DNA of 64,000 bases from Psychrobacter sp. P11G3 (GTDB lineage Bacteria > Pseudomonadota > Gammaproteobacteria > Pseudomonadales > Moraxellaceae): the NCBI RefSeq assembly GCF_001435845.1, contig NZ_CM003596.1, forward strand, positions 2,243,137 through 2,307,136, read 5' to 3'. A program made the position numbers and the translations under genes. Below, in pieces: positions 44,989 to 53,118 of this stretch. Under the pieces are notes generated by a model. The model searched no databases. It saw only the letters and a list, made by a program, of their open reading frames with translations, and had not been told where the DNA came from. Within the stretch, counting starts at the first letter, position 1, and the number at the start of each line of letters is the position of its first letter.

Positions 44989-45548
44989 AAGCTGAATCGC
45001 TATAATTTTTTATAATCATTCTTACAAGAAAAGGAAATATTATAAGAATATAAGTAATTTAGAACTATTTTTGTAAACAACAAAGCAGAACCTACAATGC
45101 CAAATACAAAGAACCGTATTAGAGCAGTTATAGCCTTCAGAATACTAGAATAGTGAACTTAAATGAATAGTGACTTACTTATAGTTGTCACGTTGGATTA
45201 ATATATACCTTATGGCTTCAATATAAATGACATCATATGATAATGGTTACTTTTCACAAGTCTCGTATTTCCACATAAACTCCTTCTTTACCTATTGCAC
45301 TTACTCAAACTCACGATCGTAATTCCAAAAGATCATTATATTTATATTCTTTTATTTCATCCATCTATCCAAAAGAGCACTGTTTATTGGACGAATACCT
45401 ATATAAATATAAAGTCAATATATGTTATTGTATATTGATAGCTATTAAAGAATTTCCCCGAACAATAATTCGATCAGACAAATCAACGTGGCTAGTAATA
45501 TGCTACTGGCAAAAAGCTCATTTGACATAACTATAATAAGGACAAGAC
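44989..45548. other. AT-rich intergenic stretch
   Basis: About 560 bases without a convincing ORF on either strand, more AT-rich than the surroundings. Apart from the palindrome at 45415-45438 nothing was recognised. It could be the remains of an insertion near the arsenic operon. Confidence 0.5.
45415..45438. promoter_or_regulatory. palindrome upstream of the metallo-lactamase/rhodanese gene
   Basis: TCAATATA, eight-base spacer, TATATTGA: perfect 8-base arms, 110 bases upstream of the gene at 45549. AT-rich hyphenated palindromes are typical of ArsR-family sites, and persulfide-responsive ArsR-family repressors (BigR/SqrR) control similar genes elsewhere, but no such regulator is encoded nearby. 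Confidence 0.45.
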
Positions 45549-46898
45549 ATGCTATTAGAAAAAATCAAAACACTCGGACTTTCGCACTTATCTTACTTGG
45601 TAGGCTCTGGTGGTCAAGCAGCGGTAATTGACCCACGTCGTGACTGCGTGATATATGTAGAAAAGGCGCGCGCAGCAGGGCTTGAAATTACTCATATTTT
45701 TGAGACACATCGTAATGAAGATTTGGTTTCTGGCGCACCTATCTTGGCTGCAATGACAGGAGCAACAGTTTTGCATAGACCCAATCTAGAACAACCTGTT
45801 GTCTACGCTGAGACAGTACGTAATGGTGATTGCTTTTCAATTGGCCAATTAGAAATCCGTGTCTTAGAAACGCCTGGTCATACCGATGATCACCTGGCTT
45901 ATGCGCTGTTTGACACGGCGTATCCAGATAAGGCGGTTGGCGTTTTTACTGGCGATGCGCTCTTTGTAGGTGATGTCGGTCGTACTGACTTCTATCCTGA
46001 GCGTCGCAGAGAAGTTGCAGGTTTACTTTATGATTCGTTACAAGACATTCTAGCGCTCGGTGATCAGGCGCTTATTTATCCAGCTCATGGTGCAGGGTCA
46101 GTCTGTGGTTCAGGTATGGCGGAGCGTGAGTTTTCTACCGTTGGTCATGAAAAGATGAACAATCCACGCTTACAGATTAACGATCGTGAGGCATTTATTG
46201 ACTTCAAGACTAGCGAAAACCATTATCAGCCGCCCTACTTCAGATTGATGGAGCGCCTTAATATGGAAGGTGGTGAAGCGCCTCCAGTGGTTATGCGTCC
46301 GCGTAACCTTTCACTTAAGCAGCTGCATGACTGCGATGCTGATCATCTCATCGATATTCGTGAACCCATGGCATATGCGTCAGGACACCTGCCCGGTTCT
46401 ATGAGCTTACCTGTCAACATGCTACCTGCGTTTGCTGGATGGTTTATCGAGGAAGGACAAAGCTTGGCACTGATTGCCTCTGATGAAGATCAACTGGCGA
46501 CTGCAATGGAGCATCTGGTACGTATTGCTTTTGATAATATTGTCGGTGGCTATGTGGGTGTCGTCCCTGCTGCTGCCAAAGGGGAACAGATGCAGCAAAC
46601 CCCTATGATCGATACAACCGAGGTAGAGAGTCGCCTTAATAATTCTCAGAACTGGACATTGCTCGATGTACGCGATATCGATGAGAGGAATGCCAATGCG
46701 ATCGAAGGCTCACAGCATATATATGTTGGTCACCTGAACGAGCGTTGGCATGAGCTTGACCAAAGTCGCCACTATACATTAATGTGTGCCAGTGGTGCTC
46801 GAGCAACAATAGCAGCAGGGTGGCTCGCTAGTCGAGGTTTTAAGCACATTGATATTTATCTAGGGTCTATGGGCGCATGGCAAGCAACGCATAAGTAA
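45549..46898 (+). CDS. metallo-beta-lactamase-fold protein with two rhodanese domains
   Basis: A 449-residue protein: metallo-beta-lactamase domain (about 1-240), first rhodanese (about 255-345) and second rhodanese (about 355-449). This layout is that of persulfide dioxygenase/sulfurtransferase fusions in sulfide detoxification. Oddities: the first metal motif reads THRNEDLVSG, not the usual THxHADHxSG, so two ligands are replaced; later motifs ETPGHTDDHLAY, TGDALFVGDVGRTDF and PAHGAGS are present. The first rhodanese lacks a cysteine at the loop (IASDEDQ); the second has MCASGARA. AAGGAC precedes the ATG. Exact enzymatic role uncertain. Confidence 0.85.
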   Translation: MLLEKIKTLGLSHLSYLVGSGGQAAVIDPRRDCVIYVEKARAAGLEITHIFETHRNEDLVSGAPILAAMTGATVLHRPNLEQPVVYAETVRNGDCFSIGQLEIRVLETPGHTDDHLAYALFDTAYPDKAVGVFTGDALFVGDVGRTDFYPERRREVAGLLYDSLQDILALGDQALIYPAHGAGSVCGSGMAEREFSTVGHEKMNNPRLQINDREAFIDFKTSENHYQPPYFRLMERLNMEGGEAPPVVMRPRNLSLKQLHDCDADHLIDIREPMAYASGHLPGSMSLPVNMLPAFAGWFIEEGQSLALIASDEDQLATAMEHLVRIAFDNIVGGYVGVVPAAAKGEQMQQTPMIDTTEVESRLNNSQNWTLLDVRDIDERNANAIEGSQHIYVGHLNERWHELDQSRHYTLMCASGARATIAAGWLASRGFKHIDIYLGSMGAWQATHK

Positions 46899-47021
46899 GT
46901 CTTTACCCGTAGCTAAAATCTACAACTATCTAAAACGCGTCTCAAGTTTTGAACAATGAGTTTTAAGCAAAGGCATTTTAATGTACTGTAACTAAGATAT
47001 GCTATACCTAAAATAAGTACA

Positions 47022-47069
47022 ACGACCCTTCTTTTATTCAATATAAGACTGATATAAAAGAAGGGTCGT
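47022..47069 (+). terminator. long hairpin downstream of the rhodanese gene
   Basis: Sixteen-base perfect arms, ACGACCCTTCTTTTAT and ATAAAAGAAGGGTCGT, with a 16-base loop, followed by CGTTTT. About 125 bases past the stop. The rest of the 370-base gap to the tRNA genes holds only this and the tRNA terminator. Confidence 0.7.
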
Positions 47070-47196
47070 CGTTTTAGCTGACTTTTAAGTGACATGACTT
47101 AAGTAAATATCAGTCACAGTACTAGACTCTAACTCTTACTTTATTTCCTTATCTGACTTATCACTCATAAAACATAGATACATAAAAAACAGACAC

Positions 47197-47227
47197 AAAA
47201 AAACCTCAAACAATCTAATGCTTGAGG
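47197..47227 (-). terminator. tRNA-Val/tRNA-Asp operon terminator
   Basis: On the minus strand: CCTCAA, loop, TTTGAGG and a seven-T tract, about 45 bases past tRNA-Asp. Confidence 0.8.
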
Positions 47228-47269
47228 CGAAACTTGCTTAAACCCAAAGGTTTAAATTCGTTTTAAATA

Positions 47270-47346
47270 TGGCGCAGCGGACGGGACTCGAACCCGCGAC
47301 CCCCGGCGTGACAGGCCGGTATTCTAACCAACTGAACTACCGCTGC
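47270..47346 (-). tRNA. tRNA-Asp(GTC)
   Basis: Acceptor GCAGCGG pairs with CCGCTGC, anticodon GTC (complement of 47310-47312), T loop GGTTCGAGTCC, discriminator G and encoded CCA. It follows tRNA-Val with 37 bases between. Confidence 0.97.
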
Positions 47347-47383
47347 TTAGGTCTCTTAGCTTGTTTACCCACTTGCTAAGAAG

Positions 47384-47459
47384 TGGTGGGTGATGACGGA
47401 TTCGAACCGCCGACATTCTGCGTGTAAGGCAGACGCTCTACCAACTGAGCTAATCACCC
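47384..47459 (-). tRNA. tRNA-Val(TAC)
   Basis: Acceptor GGGTGAT pairs with ATCACCC, anticodon TAC (complement of 47424-47426), D loop TAGCTCAGTTGGTAGAGC, T loop GGTTCGAATCC, encoded CCA. First gene of the two-tRNA operon. Confidence 0.97.
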
Positions 47460-47539
47460 TTCGAACAATTGCTAGGCAATTTATTCAACATCAACTGAGC
47501 TCTTAAGTTTGTCACTAAGCTCTGCTGCTGTGGGTGTGT

Positions 47540-47567
47540 ATTATATAGATTTACAGTTGGGTGTCAA
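47540..47567 (-). promoter_or_regulatory. sigma-70 promoter of the tRNA operon
   Basis: Perfect TTGACA (complement of 47562-47567) and perfect TATAAT (complement of 47540-47545) with a 16-base spacer; the tRNA-Val 5' end is 80 bases downstream. Confidence 0.88.
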
Positions 47568-47683
47568 ACAGTATTTACGACTTTTTTAGATATTTTTTCG
47601 ATTTTTATTAGAATATCTAGCAAGCATTTGTTTTTATTGATTTTATATTTTTATACAAAATCAATATTTTTTAAATTTAATGC

Positions 47684-48169
47684 TTACTTATTGGCCAGTG
47701 CTTGCTCGATGTCATTTTTGATAGCTTCTGGCTTAGTCGTTGGTGCATAACGGTCAATAACCTGACCTTTACTATCGACTAGGAACTTGGTGAAATTCCA
47801 CTTAATACCATCAGTCAGCACGCCACCTTTTTGTTCTTTGAGCCATTGATAGATAGGATGAGCATCTGCGCCATTAACATCAGTCTTCGCCATCATCGGA
47901 AAGCTGACACCATAGTTCTTTTGGCAAAACGCACCAATCTCATCGTTGCTACCTGGGTCTTGGCTACCAAATTGATTACAAGGAAAACCGATAACCACCA
48001 GCCCTTGATCTTTATACTGTTGATATAGCGACTCTAAACCTTCGAACTGCGGCGTAAATCCACATTTGCTTGCGGTATTGACGATTAATAATACTTTATC
48101 TTGGTAATCTGAAAACGCTTGCGAGCTACCATCCATGCGCTCAGCCGTAAAATCATAAATTGTACTCAT
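47684..48169 (-). CDS. glutathione peroxidase-family thiol peroxidase
   Basis: A 161-residue peroxidase of the BtuE/Gpx type. The peroxidatic cysteine is in NTASKCGFTPQF, GFPCNQFGSQDPG holds the conserved Gln and second cysteine, and KWNFTKFLVD the Trp. The cysteine (not selenocysteine) form usually takes electrons from thioredoxin. Two adjacent ATGs occur; AGGA six bases from the second (48169) makes that the better start. It is two genes from msrB on the same strand, another repair enzyme for oxidised protein. Confidence 0.92.
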   Translation of the reverse strand: MSTIYDFTAERMDGSSQAFSDYQDKVLLIVNTASKCGFTPQFEGLESLYQQYKDQGLVVIGFPCNQFGSQDPGSNDEIGAFCQKNYGVSFPMMAKTDVNGADAHPIYQWLKEQKGGVLTDGIKWNFTKFLVDSKGQVIDRYAPTTKPEAIKNDIEQALANK

Positions 48170-48306
48170 CATTTATCCTTAAATTGAGGTTTTTATTGTT
48201 TTGAGTGTCTATGCACTACTTCTTTTTCTATCATACACATAATAAAACTATTGAAAAGGAAGCACCTTGTACTTCCCTTTCACGTTTCTAATACTACTTA
48301 GACTAC

Positions 48307-48732
48307 TTACTTCTCAGACTTATCTAAATCGATAGATACTGAGTTGATGCAATAACGCATGCCTGTTGTCTCAGTAGGACCATCAGGGAATACATGACCT
48401 AAATGTGCGCCGCAGTTGCTGCAAGTGACTTCGGTACGAGTCATGCCTAGCGAGTTATCGACGTGCTCTTCAATCGCGCTGTTATCGATACCTTGATCAA
48501 AACTTGGCCAACCACAGCTCGCATCAAATTTATTACTTGAGTCAAACAAGCTTGCACCGCAGCCTTTACAACGGTAAACGCCATCATCGGTCGCATCATT
48601 ATATACACCTGTAAATGGGCGTTCAGTGCCCTTCTCACGCATAATATGATACTCATCAGCGGTTAAACGCTCTTTCCAGTCAGCTTCAGTCAACTGGCTG
48701 ATCTCTTCTTTGCTTAGTTGGTTGTCTTGCAT
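48307..48732 (-). CDS. msrB: peptide-methionine (R)-S-oxide reductase
   Basis: MsrB reduces methionine-R-sulfoxide in oxidised proteins. The 141-residue protein has the two CxxC zinc pairs ([10 protein letters not shown] and [11 protein letters not shown]), the RPFTGVY entry, [10 protein letters not shown], and the catalytic cysteine in [14 protein letters not shown] is about 8 bases before the ATG. It is divergent from the aminotransferase fusion, 443 bases away. Confidence 0.96.
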   Translation of the reverse strand: MQDNQLSKEEISQLTEADWKERLTADEYHIMREKGTERPFTGVYNDATDDGVYRCKGCGASLFDSSNKFDASCGWPSFDQGIDNSAIEEHVDNSLGMTRTEVTCSNCGAHLGHVFPDGPTETTGMRYCINSVSIDLDKSEK

Positions 48733-49175
48733 AATTTATCCTTATTCGAGTATTTATTATCTAATCTCGGTAACTATTTTATCGCCATATGATTATGAAA
48801 ACGATGTGCTCTATCTGTTGGTTATCGACGCACTATTCAAGGCATATATAAGAAAAGCACTCTTTATATTGGGAGATAGACAGCATGATTGAAGAGATCG
48901 ACTGAGTTAAATATACCAAATTAATTTTAGATAATGATGGGTAAAGATGTAATTTGATACCTATACCTTTTATAGTCTATATAAGAGATTTAGAGCCATA
49001 CAAATATAAGCCAAGTGTTAATTGCAAGATATACTTGCAAACACTGATAGAACTGATTGTAAAATCATTTGCAAATTAACTATCAATGCAATAATATCTT
49101 GCATTAGTGTTTAATTAAAATGTTTAATATATCTCTACTCTGAATATTTACTGATTAACAAAGGCTCAAACAATA
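48733..49175. promoter_or_regulatory. msrB/XRE-alaA divergent region with three palindromes
   Basis: Three palindromes built on TTGCAA/TGCAA stand upstream of the fusion gene: TTGCAAG-ATATA-CTTGCAA (49022-49040), ATTTGCAAAT (49067-49076) and AATGCAA-TAATATC-TTGCATT (49085-49105). The right arm of the last supplies a -35-like TTGCAT (49099-49104), 18 bases from TTTAAT (49123-49128). Binding there would block the promoter. The XRE domain of the downstream gene is the obvious candidate to bind these sites. Confidence 0.6.
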
Positions 49176-50828
49176 ATGTCTGACGACAATAGCAAAAGTA
49201 CGCAAGCGGAACGACTGGTACAGTTGCGCCGTGACAAAGGATTCACAGCTGAGCAGCTAGCACAAGCCATGACAGCCGCTGGTGCCAAAGTGAGCCGTGG
49301 TGCTATCTCAAACTGGGAGCGCGGTACCAACGGTATTGTCTCATCCAAGCTGCCTACGCTCGCACATATTTTGGGCTGTAGTGAGGGATATCTGTTGCGC
49401 GGCGACCTCCACAATGAAGCTATTGATGCAGACGAGTCGACATCATCTATAGAGCGCAGTGAACATCAAAAGCTAGATGCGAGTTCACACATCCAGTCAG
49501 GTATTAAGACAACTGATGCTCAGTCCATGATAACTTCTACTGCTGGTAAAGACTTAAAAACCAATTCGACAATCAATCCGAAAAACGGTCATGCTATGAA
49601 CACCATAAAAAAATCTGATAAATTACAAAACGTTTGCTATGACATTCGTGGTCCTCTATTGCAGACTGCCAATAAGATGGAAGCAGAAGGCAAACGCATA
49701 TTAAAACTAAACGTGGGTAATCCAGCGCCTTTTGGTTTAGAAGCCCCGCATGAGATTTTACGCGATGTCGCTATGAACTTATCTGAGGCGACTGGCTATT
49801 CAGACTCACAGGGGATTTTCTCAGCGCGTAAAGCCATTTTGCAATATTACCAGTCTAAAGGATTGTTATCGGCCGTTGACGTACGTGATGTGTATTTGGG
49901 CAATGGGGTTTCTGAGCTTATTGTCATGACTATGCAGGCGTTGATGAATGATTGTGATGAAGTCCTGATTCCGATGCCAGACTACCCGCTTTGGACTGCT
50001 GCTGCTAATCTCGCTGGCGGTACTGCTGTGCACTATCGCTGCAATGAAGAAGATAACTGGCACCCTGATATTGAAGATATTAAGTCTAAAATCACGAGCA
50101 AAACGAAAGGTATCGTGGTTATTAACCCAAATAACCCGACAGGCTCCCTTTATAGTGATGAGCTATTAAAGCAAATTATTGAAGTCGCTAAAGAGCATGA
50201 TTTAATCATCATGGCCGATGAGATTTACGACCGCATTCTCTATGATGATAATGTACATACGCCGATGAGCACCTTAACTGACGACGTGCTAGTACTCTCT
50301 TACAATGGCTTGTCGAAGTCGCATCGTATTGCAGGATTTCGCTCAGGTTGGATGATGGTATCAGGCCGCAAACAGCACGCAGCTGACTTTATTGAAGGCT
50401 TAGATATGCTCGCATCTATGCGCCTTTGTTCTAACGTGCAAGGACAGTACGCCATTCAAACAGCGATGGGTGGGCATCAGAGCATGCAAGACCTAACCTC
50501 TGAAAAGGGTCGTCTATATAAGCAACGTGAAATGGCAGTCTCACGTCTAAATGCTATCAAAGGTATTTCTTGTACCATGCCTCAAGGCGCGTTTTACTGT
50601 TTTCCAAAAATGGATCCAGAGGTTTACCCTATCACCGATGATATGGATTTTATGATGGACTTGCTCGTTGAAGAAAATGTATTGATGGTTCAAGGTACTG
50701 GGTTTAACTGGGATAGACCCGACCATTTCCGTCTGGTGTTCTTACCTAATTTACTTGACCTAGAAAATGCGATGGATAGATTGGACAGATTTTTTGCCAA
50801 AAAACGTAAGCAATTTGGTACCGAGTAA
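49176..50828 (+). CDS. XRE helix-turn-helix/AlaA aminotransferase fusion
   Basis: A 550-residue protein joining a DNA-binding domain to an aminotransferase. Residues 10-76 are an XRE-type HTH (LVQLRRDKGFTAEQLAQAM ... RGAISNWERGTNG ... LPTLAHILGCSEGYLL). Residues 77-140 are a Ser/Thr/Asp-rich linker. From residue 141, MNTIKKSDKLQNVCYDIRG aligns with the very N-terminus of E. coli AlaA (alanine/2-oxoglutarate transaminase); NVGNPAPFGLEAP, NPNNPTGSLY, MADEIYDRILYD and the PLP lysine in YNGLSKSHRIAGFRSGW follow. An internal ATG (49596) at the junction could give AlaA alone but has no good ribosome site. A terminator follows. Confidence 0.9.
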   Translation: MSDDNSKSTQAERLVQLRRDKGFTAEQLAQAMTAAGAKVSRGAISNWERGTNGIVSSKLPTLAHILGCSEGYLLRGDLHNEAIDADESTSSIERSEHQKLDASSHIQSGIKTTDAQSMITSTAGKDLKTNSTINPKNGHAMNTIKKSDKLQNVCYDIRGPLLQTANKMEAEGKRILKLNVGNPAPFGLEAPHEILRDVAMNLSEATGYSDSQGIFSARKAILQYYQSKGLLSAVDVRDVYLGNGVSELIVMTMQALMNDCDEVLIPMPDYPLWTAAANLAGGTAVHYRCNEEDNWHPDIEDIKSKITSKTKGIVVINPNNPTGSLYSDELLKQIIEVAKEHDLIIMADEIYDRILYDDNVHTPMSTLTDDVLVLSYNGLSKSHRIAGFRSGWMMVSGRKQHAADFIEGLDMLASMRLCSNVQGQYAIQTAMGGHQSMQDLTSEKGRLYKQREMAVSRLNAIKGISCTMPQGAFYCFPKMDPEVYPITDDMDFMMDLLVEENVLMVQGTGFNWDRPDHFRLVFLPNLLDLENAMDRLDRFFAKKRKQFGTE

Positions 50829-50844
50829 ATCGTTATATATCATT

Positions 50845-50885
50845 AAAAAAACGCTTATCGGCATGATGCTGATAAGCGTTTTTTA
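50845..50885 (+). terminator. terminator of the XRE-AlaA gene
   Basis: AAAAAACGCTTATC, loop GGCATGATGCT, GATAAGCGTTTTTT. Confidence 0.92.
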
Positions 50886-50944
50886 TTGCGTTGAACCTAG
50901 TTATTCAAACTCAATTACGACGATTCATTGATAAAGACAGCGCA

Positions 50945-52552
50945 TTAAAAAATATTGCTCAATACGAGATAACTGATGGCAGACATAGTAGCCGCTGCAG
51001 GCAGCGTTACAATCCAAGCCAATCCAATCGGTTTCATAAGCTTCCAGTTAGTATCTCTGTTGACAATACCGATACCCAATACCGCGCCTACTAGCGTGTG
51101 AGTACTTGATACAGGCAGACCCATCGTCGATGCGCCCATCACAACTGCAGCAGCAGCCAACTCAGCTGAGAAGCCTGAAGCTGGATGCATTTTCGCTAGA
51201 TTGGTACCAACGGTTTGAATCACTTCTTTACCAATGAACCAAAGACCAACGATTAGCGCCACACCAAAGGTCAGCATGACAGCAGGTGGCACCGCAGCTT
51301 CAGTAGCGATACTATTAGTACGAATCACATCCATAATAGCGGCAAAAGGACCAACCGCGTTGGCGATATCGTTTGAACCATGACTGAAGGCAAAAGCTGA
51401 CGCGGTAAAGACCTGCATCCAGCTAAACATAATGAACGTCGCTTTGGTCAAATCTTCTTTATGCTTACCGCGGATACTCTTGGTATAGATATAGGTCGCT
51501 AACCATACTAGCGCCGCTATCATACCCATAATCAAGAAGCCCTGCAGTGTGGTCAGGCCGCTATTAACATTTTTAAGACCTTTAAAGACGACTAGAGAAG
51601 TCATCACCGCACCACCTGCGGCAGCAATGATAGGTACCCACTGCTTAAGTGCTTTTAGAGTATCAAGGCTACTACGCTCATTCTCAATATCATAAAGCTT
51701 TTTGTAGTAATCAGTTTCTAGGTCTTCAACGTTACAATCATCATCTTTATAGATTTCCTGATCACGTAGCATCGCTGACGTATAGGCCAATTGCTCAGAC
51801 TCTGTCAAACCATCCAAAAACTCTTTGTGGTTTTGCTTTAAGACTTTTTTATTGCCTTTTAGCGTCGCAATATGAGCTTCGGTTTTATCATTATATTCGA
51901 TGATGTTTTTCTTGATTTGTCCATATAAAAGATAAGACAACACGCCACCTAGTAGCGGCGACAACACCCAAGAAATAGCGATAGTTCCAACCGTTCCCCA
52001 GTCTACCGTTGATAGCGCCATGTCCGTACCACCTAACGTGATACCTAAAACAATGGAGCTACCAATCACACCGCCAATAATGGAGTGAGTGGTCGAAACG
52101 GGCAGACCTTTTTTGGTCGCAAATAACAGCCAAAATGCTGCTGCAACCAATGCGGAGAGCATGACATAAATGAACTGATTGGGCGTCACTGATAAACCAT
52201 CTAGATCGACGATGCCGCTTCGAATCGTATCAGTCACCTCCCCGCCTGCAAGGACTGCCCCCGATACTTCAAATATCGCGGCAATACCCAATGCTTGCGG
52301 GATAGTCAACGTCCCTGCACCCACCGAAGTACCAAATGAGTTGGCGACATCGTTACCACCGATATTGAATGCCATAAAGACACCAAAAGCGGTCGCCACG
52401 ATGAATAGCGTCGTTTGCTGACGCATGGTGTAATCTAAACCCCACCACAAAAAGTAGGAAGTCATCGCAATCAGTAAAATGGCAAAAAATAGATTTATTC
52501 TCATAGAGCCAACTGGCTTGACTGACTCTGTAGAACTGCTGCTAATACCCAT
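50945..52552 (-). CDS. pit: inorganic phosphate transporter (PiT family)
   Basis: A 535-residue low-affinity phosphate permease that co-transports metal-phosphate with protons. The two PHO4 half-motifs are FNIGGNDVANSFGTSVGAG (about residue 65-83) and FSHGSNDIANAVGPFA (about 395-410). Between the halves is a charged cytoplasmic loop (about 225-300). AGGAC is about 10 bases before the ATG. Polyphosphate metabolism (pap) is encoded just upstream on the same strand, a reasonable functional neighbour. Confidence 0.93.
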   Translation of the reverse strand: MGISSSSTESVKPVGSMRINLFFAILLIAMTSYFLWWGLDYTMRQQTTLFIVATAFGVFMAFNIGGNDVANSFGTSVGAGTLTIPQALGIAAIFEVSGAVLAGGEVTDTIRSGIVDLDGLSVTPNQFIYVMLSALVAAAFWLLFATKKGLPVSTTHSIIGGVIGSSIVLGITLGGTDMALSTVDWGTVGTIAISWVLSPLLGGVLSYLLYGQIKKNIIEYNDKTEAHIATLKGNKKVLKQNHKEFLDGLTESEQLAYTSAMLRDQEIYKDDDCNVEDLETDYYKKLYDIENERSSLDTLKALKQWVPIIAAAGGAVMTSLVVFKGLKNVNSGLTTLQGFLIMGMIAALVWLATYIYTKSIRGKHKEDLTKATFIMFSWMQVFTASAFAFSHGSNDIANAVGPFAAIMDVIRTNSIATEAAVPPAVMLTFGVALIVGLWFIGKEVIQTVGTNLAKMHPASGFSAELAAAAVVMGASTMGLPVSSTHTLVGAVLGIGIVNRDTNWKLMKPIGLAWIVTLPAAATMSAISYLVLSNIF

Positions 52553-53118
52553 ACGTTAGTACGTCCTGCGTAAGCTGATGAAAATTATATGAGGTTGATA
52601 ATATTACGCTGCTACTCACAGTGCTTATTGCAGCACCTAATGAATTAGCAATAGAAAATATACAACATGCGGTTAGAAGGTTTTGACCGACTAGAGCGAA
52701 AGGGAAAATACATCCCTCAACATGTCACAAAGCCGCAAGTCATATTGCCAAATCGTCTGATTACAGCATCTTGCGGCTTATATATTTCTTAGCGATATTT
52801 GTGGTACTACTAACAGCTATTGTAACAATTTTTGTCGTAATTATTAAGTTATCTATACTAAATAACCAAAATACGTTGTTTGCTAAATTAAAATTATTAT
52901 TTAGCAGGAGCTGTTTTGCGCTCTATTATATTAAATATGAGCACATAATGCATGATGATATTGCGAGATTTGTAACTGTGAGTGTATACGGACAAGACCA
53001 CACTCTGTAAAAGACAGGATAACTCGAATATGTTTCGAGCTATCCTACTTAGGAAATACTTGAAAAATACAGCTATATAAACCTATAAGAGCCCTTAAAA
53101 CTCATTCATTCTTAACAA
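52553..53118. other. region upstream of pit with two hairpins
   Basis: The gap between pap and pit. AAGCCGCAAG (52730-52739) and its inverse CTTGCGGCTT (52770-52779) form a 10-base stem, 180-230 bases upstream of pit. A small TTG-started hydrophobic ORF (52771-53010) was rejected. A pap terminator lies at 53016. Confidence 0.4.
53016..53046 (-). terminator. pap terminator
   Basis: AGGATA-CTCGAA and TTCGAG-TATCCT arms (one mismatch) with a 4-base loop, followed on the minus strand by GTCTTTT; 73 bases past the pap stop. Confidence 0.6.

Noticed and set aside
52771..53010. Hydrophobic 79-codon ORF upstream of pit
   Set aside because: It needs a TTG start inside a hairpin arm, has no ribosome site, and the region is low-complexity AT-rich DNA where such frames arise by chance.
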